The notes below the pieces were generated by a model. That model was not told the DNA's origin. It did no database searches and saw nothing but the letters and a program-made list of their open reading frames with translations. From Polaribacter haliotis (GTDB lineage: Bacteria > Bacteroidota > Bacteroidia > Flavobacteriales > Flavobacteriaceae), in contig NZ_CP061813.1 in the NCBI RefSeq assembly GCF_014784055.1, positions 3,668,001-3,732,000 on the forward strand: a stretch of 64,000 nt of DNA, written 5' to 3'. Positions 45,084-54,697 of the stretch are shown piece after piece; the stretch's first letter is position 1, and every line of letters begins with the position of its first letter. Made by a program: the position numbers and the translations under genes.

Positions 45084-45095
45084 AGTTAAATAAAA

Positions 45096-46655
45096 CTATC
45101 TAAAATTTGCAATAGCAGCTTCTGCACAACGTTCTCCATCCATAGCAGCAGAAATAATTCCACCTGCATAACCTCCACCTTCGCCACAAGGAAATAAACC
45201 TTCTATTTCTGTATGTTCTAAATTTTCTTTTCTTGGAATATTTACAGGAGAAGATGTTCTGGATTCAACCCCTACAATATTTGCTTCATTTGTAAAATAA
45301 CCATGCATTTTTTTTCCAAATTCAGGAAAACCTTTTCGTAATCTACTCCCAATAATTCTTGGTAAAAGAGAGTGTAGTGGAGCCGATTTTAAACCTGGTT
45401 GATACGAAGTTTCATTTAAATCTGATGAGATTTTTCCATCTACAAAATCTACCAATCTTTGTGCTGGAGCAGTTTGTGTTCTTCCGCCAGCAAAAAAAGC
45501 AATTTTTTCTAAATCTTTTTGAAATTCCAATCCTTTTAATTCACCAAATTTCTCGTATTTCTTAAAATCTTGCTTGATATCTAATTCAACAACAATTCCT
45601 GAGTTTGCAAATTTATTATTCCTTCTTGAAGGAGACATTCCATTCACAACAACTTCGCCATTTGTAGTTGCTGCAGGAACTATAAATCCTCCAGGACACA
45701 TACAGAATGAATAAACACCTCTATTATTTACTTGATTTACCAAACTGTAAGCTGCAGCTGGCAATAATTCGTCTCTTTCGCCTGAACAATTATACTGAAT
45801 TTGATCGATAATTTCTTGCGGATGTTCTACACGAACTCCCATTGCAAAAGACTTTGCTTTAATTGCAATTTCTTTTTTATGTAATAATTCATAAATATCT
45901 CTTGCTGAATGCCCTGTCGCTAAAATAACAGCATTTGCTGTTATTTCTTCTCCATTTTGAAGTTGAATTGCTTGTAGTTTATTATTTTTAACTACAAAAT
46001 CGATAACTTTCGTTTCAAAATGAATTTCGCCACCAAATTTTAAAATGTTTTCACGAATATTTTGAATGATTTTTGGTAATTTATTGGTTCCAATATGTGG
46101 ATGCGCATCTACCAAAATTTGTTCTGTTGCTCCATGGAAAACTAAGTTTTCGAAAATTCTACGAACATCTCCACGTTTTAAACTTCTAGTATATAATTTT
46201 CCATCAGAATAGGTTCCTGCTCCACCTTCTCCAAAACAATAATTGGAATCTTCATTTACAAAATGGTCTTGATTAATTGCTTTTAAATCTCTACGTCTGT
46301 CTTGTACATTTTTTCCTCTTTCTAAAACTACAGGTTTGTAACCTAATTCTATACAACGCAAAGCGGCATACATTCCTGCAGGACCAAAACCAATAATATG
46401 TACTTCTTTAGCTTTTGAAACATCTTTATATTCAAAAACATAATCCGATTTTTCTGGAATTTTTTCATTAATATAAACAGCAACTTTATAATTAAAGATG
46501 ATGTCTTTTTTACGAGCATCAATAGATTTTCGCAAGATTTTAACTGCGGAAATCTCTTTTTTATCCACTCCTAATTGTTTAGAAGCTTTGTAGAGCAAAA
46601 TATTTTCTTTACGTTCTTCTATTAAATTTACTCGAAGCTGAATTTCTTTAATCAT
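45096..46655 (-). CDS. FAD-dependent dehydrogenase of the COG2509 type
   Basis: A 519-residue flavoprotein. An N-terminal domain of about 90 residues (start MIKEIQLRVNLIEERKE) precedes an FAD-binding Rossmann fold with HIIGFGPAGMYAALRCIELGYKPVVLERG (about 89-117). Then come CFGEGGAGTYSDGKLYTR, AVILATGHSARD, and CMCPGGFIVPAATTNGEVVVNGMS. The end has the FAD-contact FPCGEGGGYAGGIISAAMDG. The family is widespread in bacteria, but its reaction is not established. The start is placed at the ATG preceded by a TACTTTTG box at four bases. Confidence 0.88.
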   Translation of the reverse strand: MIKEIQLRVNLIEERKENILLYKASKQLGVDKKEISAVKILRKSIDARKKDIIFNYKVAVYINEKIPEKSDYVFEYKDVSKAKEVHIIGFGPAGMYAALRCIELGYKPVVLERGKNVQDRRRDLKAINQDHFVNEDSNYCFGEGGAGTYSDGKLYTRSLKRGDVRRIFENLVFHGATEQILVDAHPHIGTNKLPKIIQNIRENILKFGGEIHFETKVIDFVVKNNKLQAIQLQNGEEITANAVILATGHSARDIYELLHKKEIAIKAKSFAMGVRVEHPQEIIDQIQYNCSGERDELLPAAAYSLVNQVNNRGVYSFCMCPGGFIVPAATTNGEVVVNGMSPSRRNNKFANSGIVVELDIKQDFKKYEKFGELKGLEFQKDLEKIAFFAGGRTQTAPAQRLVDFVDGKISSDLNETSYQPGLKSAPLHSLLPRIIGSRLRKGFPEFGKKMHGYFTNEANIVGVESRTSSPVNIPRKENLEHTEIEGLFPCGEGGGYAGGIISAAMDGERCAEAAIANFR

Positions 46656-46659
46656 TTGG

Positions 46660-46667
46660 CAAAAGTA
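46660..46667 (-). promoter_or_regulatory. -7 promoter box TACTTTTG
   Basis: A perfect TAnnTTTG box on the minus strand, ending four bases before the FAD dehydrogenase ATG; the message may be nearly leaderless. No -33 TTG at the usual distance. Confidence 0.45.
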
Positions 46668-46855
46668 ATTAAATTAAAAATAGTTTTGTGTTAGAAATTT
46701 TAGAGGTTTTTTAAGTATTAGTTATGGTTCTGTGGATAATTTTAATTTCTTGAAAAGAAACTAAAAATATCCAATAAAATAAGAAAAATGGAGAATACAT
46801 TAAGTTTTATAAATATTATTATAAAAGAAAAAAAAATCTTTTTCAATAAATGATT

Positions 46856-47467
46856 TTATATACTTCCAAAGTAATTACCAATTCCACTTAATATGCTTTG
46901 TACAGCATAAGAAGCTAAAATTAGTCCCATAACTTTACTTAAAACTGTAATTCCATAATTTCCAATTCTCTTTTGTAAATGATTTGCTGTTAAGAGAATT
47001 AAGCAAGTTATTCCAATAACAAGTAATACAATTCCAGTAGTTATAGCTTGTTGTTTAATTGTGTATATATGATTGTTTGTCATTAAAACTACAGCCATAA
47101 TAGCTCCAGGGGAAGCAATTGAAGGAATAGCGATAGGAAATATTGTAACATGTTTATAATCTGTAATTCGACTTTTTTCCTGTTCAGGTTTACCATCTCC
47201 AAAAATCATAGTTAATGCAAACAAAAAAAGAATTACACCTCCAGAGATTTGAAATGCATCCAATGATACAGACATTCCTTCTAAAATTAATTGTCCAATT
47301 ACAATAAAAAAAAGCAATATTAAAAAAGCCATTATAGATGCTCTTATAGCTATTTTCTTTTTGTAGACTAAATCAAATTCTTTGGTTGCCTCTAAATAAA
47401 CTGGAATTGATCCAATTGGATCTATTACTGCAAAAACAAAAAATATTGTTGTTAAAATTTCTGCCAT
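46856..47467 (-). CDS. marC: MarC-family integral membrane protein
   Basis: A 203-residue inner-membrane protein with six helices, opening EILTTIFFVFAVIDPIGSIPVYLEATKEF, with later FPIAIPSIASPGAIMAVVLMTNN. This is the MarC/UPF0056 pattern; despite the name no link to antibiotic resistance is proven and the transported substrate is unknown. The frame is open for 36 codons upstream, but the ATG at 47467 gives the normal family start and overlaps the DUF3124 stop by one base (TAATG), so translation is coupled. Confidence 0.92.
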   Translation of the reverse strand: MAEILTTIFFVFAVIDPIGSIPVYLEATKEFDLVYKKKIAIRASIMAFLILLFFIVIGQLILEGMSVSLDAFQISGGVILFLFALTMIFGDGKPEQEKSRITDYKHVTIFPIAIPSIASPGAIMAVVLMTNNHIYTIKQQAITTGIVLLVIGITCLILLTANHLQKRIGNYGITVLSKVMGLILASYAVQSILSGIGNYFGSI

Positions 47468-47976
47468 TATTTTATTCTTTTTGCATGCGTTGTAAAAGAC
47501 AAACCTTGTTGCCCCATAGTCGAGGTCATTATTCCTTCGAATAAAGGTTCTGGACAATTTTTTGGTATTTTCCACTCTATAATAAAGTTTGAGCCTGTTC
47601 CTCCAGAAATATCGAGTTCATCAATAATAATCTCTGTAGTTTCCATTGGTGCTAAATATATTGGTGAGTCAAAATATTTTCTAACAGATTTCCCATGAGT
47701 GTCATAATATTCTGCTCTTAAAAGATAAATAGTGTCTAGTTCACTAGTGTTTCTCATACTTAACATAGATGTTAAGTTGTGAGTCCTGTGCTCTGTATTA
47801 CTGTAAATTTGAGAGTAAATCGACAAATAAGATTTTCCAAATTCAAGCGAATCTTTTGATGTAATATTTACAGTTCGCTTAGACCAATTCTCGGAATTAA
47901 TAGAACTAATCTCTTGTTTTTCTTTGCAACTAAAAAATAATATAATAATTATTATGCTTAAAAATTTTATTTTCAT
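47467..47976 (-). CDS. DUF3124-family lipoprotein
   Basis: A 169-residue exported lipoprotein (lipobox ILFFSC, C17). The body shows the DUF3124 pattern: FGKSYLSIYSQIYS, NLTSMLSMRNTSELDTIYLLRAEYYDTHGKSVRKYFDSPIYLAPMETTEI, then GGTGSNFIIEWKI. Function is unknown. It is directly followed by marC with a one-base overlap, so the two may act together at the envelope. Confidence 0.85.
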   Translation of the reverse strand: MKIKFLSIIIIILFFSCKEKQEISSINSENWSKRTVNITSKDSLEFGKSYLSIYSQIYSNTEHRTHNLTSMLSMRNTSELDTIYLLRAEYYDTHGKSVRKYFDSPIYLAPMETTEIIIDELDISGGTGSNFIIEWKIPKNCPEPLFEGIMTSTMGQQGLSFTTHAKRIK

Positions 47977-48189
47977 TTTAGTAGGTTTTATTTCAAAATG
48001 TGAGGATAACTTTAATTTAGCCTTTTTCGTAAGCTAAAACTCGAAGTTACTGAACCAAGTTCAGCACAAATAGCGAAGTTAAATTTTTATAAATTTATAA
48101 ACAAGCAAAACTAGCTTTTGTAATTATTAAATCTGTTTATTTTTTAATGAATATTACAAACTAATTAATAGTACTTTTGCTAAGATAAA

Positions 48190-48236
48190 AAAAAATACGA
48201 CCACATTAAAATAATTTTAATGTGGTCGTATTTTTT
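48190..48236. terminator. Bidirectional rho-independent terminator
   Basis: A near-perfect inverted repeat of about 23 bp per arm (core TACGACCACATTAAAAT) with a one-base centre and flanking A/T runs, 24 bp downstream of the large T9SS protein gene. Confidence 0.92.
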
Positions 48237-48259
48237 AAATTTAGTTTTCTATTAGATTC

Positions 48260-51200
48260 CTAGTTCAATATTAATTTTTCAGTAAACTTGTGGTTAGAAT
48301 TATAAATTACCAAATTGTATATTCCAACTTTCGTATTTATTTTTAAAAGATTCTCACCTGGTTGTAAGGTTGCTTGACTCATTTTTTGACCTAATAAGTT
48401 ATAAACAATTAATGTTGATGCCTCCCAGTTTATGGGAATATTTATAGATACCCCATCTTTCTTTGTTGATGGATTTGGATAAATTTCTGGTTTGCTTTTA
48501 TCTTTAATTTTACTTACAGATAAAGGAGTAACTACGTTATTTGAAAGTGTAAACTGAGAAAAGGAATGTACATCTAACCCTGTTGTAAAAGAAATTTTAA
48601 TATTTGTTCCATCTGAGCCAGATATAGCATCTCCTGTATCTAAAACAGTGCCCCAGCCACCAAAAGTATTGCTTTCTCTTTTATATAAATTATAATCACT
48701 TGCAACAGTATTTGTGAAATTTTCGTTGTCAGTAAAACTCATATTTGTTATCGGCGTAAAATTTTTATTTTGCCCATAATTATTAATAATATAATAAGAT
48801 TTGAAATCTTGTAAATTATCTGGGAGTCCAATTGGATTTATAGTACTTTTAGAAACCCAAACATCTCCATTCGGAAGTTGTCCATTAGCAAAAGTCATTG
48901 AAACTCCTGTTGTACTAAAATCTTTTAGTCCCGCTGAATTTATATTTACTTTTTCACTTACTCCACTAAAAACAGGAGCAGAGGAATTAGTGTGGCTAGA
49001 GGCTGTGGATCCTAAATATGTTAACGGATTTGAGTTTTCTGTTTTATTTACAGAAATATTCCCTGTAGCTTCATTAAATTGATAATAAGCCACTAACCCT
49101 GTACGTATTGGATTTGAGGTATCGCTTTTTGTTAAATGTCTCCACTCTCTAATCTCATCTTTAGATAAAGGTCTGTTCCAAATACTAACCTCGTCTATTT
49201 CCATATTTGTATACCTAGAGGAATAACCATTCCCATAACGACCTAAGTTTATTTTTGAAAATACCTCGGATGAAATTGCTGTCTCTCTAATACTTTCTTC
49301 GCCATTCACATATATTTTTACATCTGTTCCATTACTTACTAATGCAACATGCGACCATTCGTCTGCAGGTGCTATTAAACCAGATGACCAGTACCAGATT
49401 GGGTGGTAGCCAATTGTATTGTTTCCAGAAACAAAATTTAGTCCAAATGGACTTCCAGATTGAGTCATAAAAATACCACTATAATCTTCTTGAATACCAT
49501 TTGGCTTAATCCATGCCGAGAACGTGAATGAATTTTTATTCACATTTAAATTATCAATTAACAAGTGATCAGAATTAGTTGCACCAGAAAGTTTGGCAAC
49601 ATTGCCAGGAACTTTTTCTGGGGTTGCATCACCACATTGGCTAGCTACTTCTATAAAATTAGTTAAAGTTTGTGAACTAGTTCCTGTAGCGTCAGTTACA
49701 GTTAAAGTAACGCTATAAGTACCATCTGCGGCATTTTTATAAGAAACTTCTGGGTTTTCTAATGTAGAGGTTGATGGTGTTCCTCCTGGAAAACTCCAAG
49801 ACCAAGTAGCTGAAGCATTTCTTACAACAGAATAATCTTTAAACTGAACCATTTCTATTGCAGGACAATTTACCTTAGAAGTACTAGCTGAAATTAAAGC
49901 GTTTACGGGACTTGTTTCGTATAAATCGTGAGTAAAAGCTCCACGAGATGTTCCAATTTTAAGTTTTCCTTGATTATAATTTATAAACATATTTCTTATG
50001 TCTGCCATAGGCAATCCATTTCCTAACAATTCCCAATTTTGCATTGTATTATTTCTGTAATAAATACCACCTTTACCACCAACATAAACACCACCATTGG
50101 AGCCTCTTTGAAAAACTATTTTTGTTAATGGAAATGTTGTAAGATTAGATTGTGTAATATTGGTGTAAGTTGCTCCGTAATCTATAGATTTTAATACTTT
50201 ACATGCATTTTGAACTCCACTATAAGTTATCCAAACTTCGTTAGGGTTTTCATCTCCAACTGCAATATCGGATATATTTGTTTGGCCAGACGATTCTGTA
50301 CTTGTAGGTGTAACGTCTTTCCAAGTAATTCCAGCATCTGCAGTATACCATAATTTATTATTTGTTAAACCAACAACAACATACATATGATCTGGGTTTT
50401 TCATTGAGATTTTTTCTCTAAAAACTTGATCGTTAAAGGTTTTTACAATTGAAATAGTATTACCATTATCTTCAGTTTTAATAAGTGAGTTTTTCCAAAC
50501 TCCCAAATTAGGATTGTTCTGAGGATAAGTACCAGCATGATGCGTAATAATTGTATAGTAATTGTTTGGATGAAATTCAATATTATTAAAATAAGAGTAA
50601 ATACCACCAACATCTAAAAAGTTAGATTGATTTTCAAGAGTGTGAACTCCAGTTCTAAAATATCTGTAATTACTATACCCTTGACTATAAATATATCTAT
50701 CATCTAAAGGGTTTACATCTGTGTTACCTTGGTCTGCACCTGTACCATTATACCAATCGAAACCGTTACCAGACTCTTTAATCATTACTGGGCCATGGTT
50801 ATTTCCAGAAGCAACGATATCAGTTTTAAAAGCACTACCAAATCCCCAAAGTTCGTGATTACTAATGCTATTTGTTACAGTTGGCATTGTGTTACCATCG
50901 TTTGTCGTAAGTGCAGATTCACCATCCGAACCAACTAAAATTTTGTTGCTAACCACATCTATAGAACGTATATCACTATGTGTTTCAGTAGCAGAATCCG
51001 TAAAAGTTACTCCATTGTCTGTAGAAATGTGAATTATTTTTTGGCTGTATGTACCGTAAACAATTTTATTATGATTGTTTCTGTCCATCGTTACATCTCC
51101 ATGATGTTGTGTATTTTTACCTGTACCCGGAATCATATTAGTTCTAACATTTTCTTGAGCACCAGTAGTTGCATTTAGTTTATATAAATGAACTGCTTGA

Positions 51201-52288
51201 TGTCCATACGCATTGGCTCCACTTCCTACAGCCACATAAATTGAATTAGTATCTGAAGTTGGAGTAAATATTTTTGCCCAACCCACAGATTGACCTGTTG
51301 CATTCGAAGCTAATGTTAAGGTTGAAGCTAAAGAAAATGAAGCTCCAGAATTGTTTGAACGATGCAATAAAACCTGGTTATTGTGGTTTGTACTAACAGA
51401 ATAAACTACGTTAGTAGAATTTGCGCTCCATTCTATCATTTCACTATGTTCTGAGCTATCCCAAGTTTGATGATTTCTAAGACCTGTAATTACTGAATTC
51501 CAGGTAATTCCACCATCTGTAGTTCTATAAATTTTGTCTCCAATTCTAGCTATTACTGTATTTGGGTTTGAAGTTGAAACAGCAATGTCATAAAATTTAC
51601 CTGAATAAGAAGAAGAAACCATTGTTGTTGGCAACCAATTTAAACCACCATCAATAGATTTAACAACTTGTTGATTACTAATTGCATATACTATTTGTGG
51701 ATTTGAGATTGCAACATCTAAATCATTATAAGCAGCATCTGGTAGGTTTGAATCTACTAAAGTCCAATTTGTGCCTCCATCTACGGTCATCCATAAACCA
51801 CCAGTTACAAATGATACAAACATTTTTTGACTGTTTGTAGGATCAATTCTATTTAGAAAAACATAACCACCATGGTTTCCTCTACCAGAATAACCTGTTT
51901 CTGCACTATTTACAGGTCCTAATAAAGTCCAAGTACCTATTAAATTTGTAGATGTTGTATTTACAGTGTTTAAGGGAGAATTATAGCTATTTGTTTCTAA
52001 AGTTGGTTCAGGTTGTACGTTTCCTTTTTTGTCTAAATAAAATAATCTTGTTTTTAACCAGCTTTCTCCTAGAGATCTTGGTTTACTTTTTTCCCATTGA
52101 TGTTTACCGAAAAAAGTGTCGTATTGTTTTTTTATGTTGAAGTAATTAGCACCATCTTTCATGTTAGAAAACCAAGGCTGACTTTTATGATGAATTTCAT
52201 AGTCTAAATCTTCTTTTTCTTTTTTAGTTTCTTGTGCAAAAGCGATTCCAGAAAATAATAACAGGAGTAGGGTAATTTTAAATTTCAT
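48260..52288 (-). CDS. Large T9SS-secreted protein with beta-propeller, PKD and LamG-like domains
   Basis: A 1342-residue secreted protein. It has a signal peptide (LLLLFSGIAFA), then a sortilin/BNR-type beta-propeller region (about 110-830) with Asp-box-like units SIDGGLNWLPT, TTDGGITWNSV, STDNGVTF and TADAGITWKDV. A PKD domain follows (about 845-910, ATWSWSFPGGTPS..PEVSYKN), then a LamG-like jellyroll (about 935-1090, FTFSAWIKPNG..IYVNGEE..MEIDEVSIWNRPLS). The end is a type A C-terminal sorting domain (EIYPNPSTKKDG..YNLLGQKM..KVGIYNLVIYN). It should be secreted through the type IX system to the cell surface. Glycan or protein binding, rather than catalysis, is the likely role. Confidence 0.9.
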   Translation of the reverse strand: MKFKITLLLLLFSGIAFAQETKKEKEDLDYEIHHKSQPWFSNMKDGANYFNIKKQYDTFFGKHQWEKSKPRSLGESWLKTRLFYLDKKGNVQPEPTLETNSYNSPLNTVNTTSTNLIGTWTLLGPVNSAETGYSGRGNHGGYVFLNRIDPTNSQKMFVSFVTGGLWMTVDGGTNWTLVDSNLPDAAYNDLDVAISNPQIVYAISNQQVVKSIDGGLNWLPTTMVSSSYSGKFYDIAVSTSNPNTVIARIGDKIYRTTDGGITWNSVITGLRNHQTWDSSEHSEMIEWSANSTNVVYSVSTNHNNQVLLHRSNNSGASFSLASTLTLASNATGQSVGWAKIFTPTSDTNSIYVAVGSGANAYGHQAVHLYKLNATTGAQENVRTNMIPGTGKNTQHHGDVTMDRNNHNKIVYGTYSQKIIHISTDNGVTFTDSATETHSDIRSIDVVSNKILVGSDGESALTTNDGNTMPTVTNSISNHELWGFGSAFKTDIVASGNNHGPVMIKESGNGFDWYNGTGADQGNTDVNPLDDRYIYSQGYSNYRYFRTGVHTLENQSNFLDVGGIYSYFNNIEFHPNNYYTIITHHAGTYPQNNPNLGVWKNSLIKTEDNGNTISIVKTFNDQVFREKISMKNPDHMYVVVGLTNNKLWYTADAGITWKDVTPTSTESSGQTNISDIAVGDENPNEVWITYSGVQNACKVLKSIDYGATYTNITQSNLTTFPLTKIVFQRGSNGGVYVGGKGGIYYRNNTMQNWELLGNGLPMADIRNMFINYNQGKLKIGTSRGAFTHDLYETSPVNALISASTSKVNCPAIEMVQFKDYSVVRNASATWSWSFPGGTPSTSTLENPEVSYKNAADGTYSVTLTVTDATGTSSQTLTNFIEVASQCGDATPEKVPGNVAKLSGATNSDHLLIDNLNVNKNSFTFSAWIKPNGIQEDYSGIFMTQSGSPFGLNFVSGNNTIGYHPIWYWSSGLIAPADEWSHVALVSNGTDVKIYVNGEESIRETAISSEVFSKINLGRYGNGYSSRYTNMEIDEVSIWNRPLSKDEIREWRHLTKSDTSNPIRTGLVAYYQFNEATGNISVNKTENSNPLTYLGSTASSHTNSSAPVFSGVSEKVNINSAGLKDFSTTGVSMTFANGQLPNGDVWVSKSTINPIGLPDNLQDFKSYYIINNYGQNKNFTPITNMSFTDNENFTNTVASDYNLYKRESNTFGGWGTVLDTGDAISGSDGTNIKISFTTGLDVHSFSQFTLSNNVVTPLSVSKIKDKSKPEIYPNPSTKKDGVSINIPINWEASTLIVYNLLGQKMSQATLQPGENLLKINTKVGIYNLVIYNSNHKFTEKLILN

Positions 52289-52602
52289 GATTTAAATAGA
52301 TTTTTTTTTTGATTAAGAGGATTTGTTTTTTTGATATAAAACGAAGTTAATAGCTATTTATAATATTTAATTAATCTCTTTATAAGTGTCTTACATCAAC
52401 TAATAAGCGAATTTATAAGGAAAAATAGTAGGAAACAAATTTAACGAAGTATGCTTATGGCCTAATATTAACCGATGTTGTGCATATTTTATCATTTTAT
52501 AAAAAAATGAATAAAAATGGATTTTAATCTATTATAAATATGTGTATTAAATTGGGGGGAGTTAAACCAGTTTAAATTTAATATGAAAAAAAGTACTATT
52601 AT
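52289..52602. other. Intergenic region upstream of the T9SS gene
   Basis: 314 bp between the alkaline phosphatase stop and the T9SS gene start, both on the minus strand. It must hold the T9SS gene promoter. I see no gene, no perfect promoter box and no strong hairpin; a small palindrome (TTAAAC-CA-GTTTAA) lies at 52562-52575, and a G-run (TTGGGGGGAG) just before it. Confidence 0.5.
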
Positions 52603-53733
52603 TTACTTCTTTTTATTCCAATTTGTAGCTTTTAATATTTTATGAAAAATTTCAGTATTTTCATAAATACCCGAAAAATCCTCTGAACCTGGTCCATAAG
52701 CAAATACAGGAATTAAAGTTGCGGAATGTCCTCCAGTAGAAAATGTACCAGTAATCTCATTATAGTCGCTATAAGTTTCACCTTTTTCATTTTTCTTTTT
52801 GGTTGAAGCTAGAGTAAAACCACCAGTTTCGTGGTCTGCAGTTACAATTACTAATGTATTACCATCTTTTTCTGCAAAATCTAATGCCTTTCCAATAGCA
52901 TCATCAAAATCTATCAATTCAGAAATTAGGTAATCTGCGTCGTTATTATGGCCACCCCAATCTATTTGAGAACCTTCAACCATTAAGAAAAAGTTAGTTT
53001 TCTCTGCATCTTTATTTAAAAATTGTATTCCTAACTCTGTTGCTTTAGGTAAATAATCTCCACGCCCTTTTGCAGTTGGGGGCATTTGATTATCGGCTAA
53101 TAAATACGCCATTTTAGAATTTCCTTTAATTTCTGAAAATTTATCTAGACCATTTGTATTTATGTTAAACCCTTTTGTTTTAATAGCTTCTAACAAGTTT
53201 TTTCCGTCTTTTCTATTGTTGAAGAATTTCAAACCACCTCCAGCAATAAAATCTACATCCGAAGCAACTAAATCTGTTGTAATTTCTTCATAGAAATTTC
53301 TACTTAAAACATGCGCATAAAAACTTGCAGGTGTTGCATGCTGAATGGATGAGGTTGAAATTAAACCTGTTTTAATATTTTGAAGAGATGCAATCTCTAC
53401 AATTGTCTTAACTTTTGTAGAATCGTCTGCAACACCAATTGCGCCATTATACGTTTTTACTCCAGCAGAAAAAGCAGTTGCACCAGCAGCAGAATCTGTA
53501 ATGTCTTGTCTGGAAGAAGAAGTTTTAATAAGCCCAATCGTATTAAAACGAGCGTAATTTGGTTTAGAATCTTTATAAAAAAATGCTGAAGATATTTGCG
53601 ATAAACCTGTACCATCTGCAATTAATAAAATAACATTTTTAGGTTTTTTAGTTGCTGTCTCATTAACTTTAATTGACTTACAAGAGAATAAAATAGTTAA
53701 TAGCGATAAGAAAAAAATACTTTTTAGTTTCAT
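52603..53733 (-). CDS. Alkaline phosphatase family lipoprotein
   Basis: A 376-residue exported metalloenzyme that releases phosphate from monoesters. The signal ends in lipobox TILFSC with C18. Metal and catalytic residues: D40 in LIADGTG, the nucleophile S81 in TDSAAGATAFSAG, the E-x-S-Q-x-D-W-x-G-H block VEGSQIDWGGHNNDAD, TADHETGGF, and the last His in GGHSATLIPVFAYGPG. This is the PhoA-type two-zinc site. The frame opens eight codons earlier at 53757, but the ATG at 53733 begins the signal. It is anchored in the envelope and probably scavenges phosphate. Confidence 0.93.
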   Translation of the reverse strand: MKLKSIFFLSLLTILFSCKSIKVNETATKKPKNVILLIADGTGLSQISSAFFYKDSKPNYARFNTIGLIKTSSSRQDITDSAAGATAFSAGVKTYNGAIGVADDSTKVKTIVEIASLQNIKTGLISTSSIQHATPASFYAHVLSRNFYEEITTDLVASDVDFIAGGGLKFFNNRKDGKNLLEAIKTKGFNINTNGLDKFSEIKGNSKMAYLLADNQMPPTAKGRGDYLPKATELGIQFLNKDAEKTNFFLMVEGSQIDWGGHNNDADYLISELIDFDDAIGKALDFAEKDGNTLVIVTADHETGGFTLASTKKKNEKGETYSDYNEITGTFSTGGHSATLIPVFAYGPGSEDFSGIYENTEIFHKILKATNWNKKK

Positions 53734-53801
53734 GGTGGTTTGTTTTATAATCAACAATAATTTATGGTGCTAATTTAGTGGAGTACAAGTTTACATACAA
53801 A

Positions 53802-54692
53802 TTAGTTCAAACTGGATTTTATCATTCGGTTATTTCCAAAAAGGTCTTTTTTTAGCTCAATATCTATAAAACCTTTGTCTTTTAACATTTTTACAGTTTC
53901 TTTTCCTAAATATTGGTTGATTTCAAAAAATAATAATCCGTTTTTAGAGAGGTGTTGTTTTGCTAAATCTGCTATTTTTTTATAGAAAATTAATGGGTTT
54001 TCATCATCAACAAAAAGTGCAAGATGAGGCTCGTTTTCTAAAACATTATTGTTGATTTCTGCTTTTTCTAATTCACGAACATAGGGTGGGTTAGAAACAA
54101 TAATATCGTATTGTTGAGGTAATTTTACAGCTTGTAAAATATCTAATTCAAAAAAATCAACTTCAACTTTATTTAAAATAGCATTTTGTTTCGCAATTTT
54201 TAAAGCTTCCGAAGATATATCAATCGCAGAAATTGCTACATTTTGTAAATTTTTAGCCAAAGAAATAGGAATACAACCAGTTCCTGTTCCAATATCTAAA
54301 ATAGAAAGAGTATTGTTTTCGTTTTTAGTCGAAGTACAACTTTGAATTTTAAGTTTTAAATCTTGAACACAAAGAAGAATCCACTCCACTAATTCCTCTG
54401 TTTCTGGTCTTGGAATTAGCGTATTTCCATCAACATAAAAAGGCAAACCGTAAAATTCTGTTTTCCCAAAAATATATTGAATAGGTTCTTCGTTTTTTAA
54501 TCTCTCAATAATTGTTTTAATTTCTGCAAAAATAGTATCATCAATTTTAAAATCGGGTTTTAAAACGGTATCAATTCTTTGTAGGCTTAGTTTTTCTTCA
54601 ATAATAATTGAGAAAAAGGAATCTTTTTCTGTGTTGGGATACATAGAAGAAAGCTCTTCAGAAAAATAGATTTTAAATTCTTTAAGCGTCAT
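53802..54692 (-). CDS. prmC: Peptide chain release factor glutamine methyltransferase
   Basis: A 296-residue SAM-dependent enzyme that methylates the GGQ glutamine of release factors. The N-terminal helical domain includes EPIQYIFGKTEFYGLPFYV..TLIPRPETEELV; the SAM site is DIGTGTGC (133-140) and the catalytic motif is N201-P-P-Y204. Length fits. There is a short insertion with KNENN before the SAM motif. It is the last of three minus-strand genes after GNAT and cls, 5 bp from cls. Confidence 0.94.
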   Translation of the reverse strand: MTLKEFKIYFSEELSSMYPNTEKDSFFSIIIEEKLSLQRIDTVLKPDFKIDDTIFAEIKTIIERLKNEEPIQYIFGKTEFYGLPFYVDGNTLIPRPETEELVEWILLCVQDLKLKIQSCTSTKNENNTLSILDIGTGTGCIPISLAKNLQNVAISAIDISSEALKIAKQNAILNKVEVDFFELDILQAVKLPQQYDIIVSNPPYVRELEKAEINNNVLENEPHLALFVDDENPLIFYKKIADLAKQHLSKNGLLFFEINQYLGKETVKMLKDKGFIDIELKKDLFGNNRMIKSSLN

Positions 54693-54697
54693 AAGTT

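Noticed and set aside
46731..46739. TGTGGATAA, an exact DnaA box in reverse, between the FAD dehydrogenase and marC genes
   Set aside because: A single isolated 9-mer with no cluster around it; likely chance.
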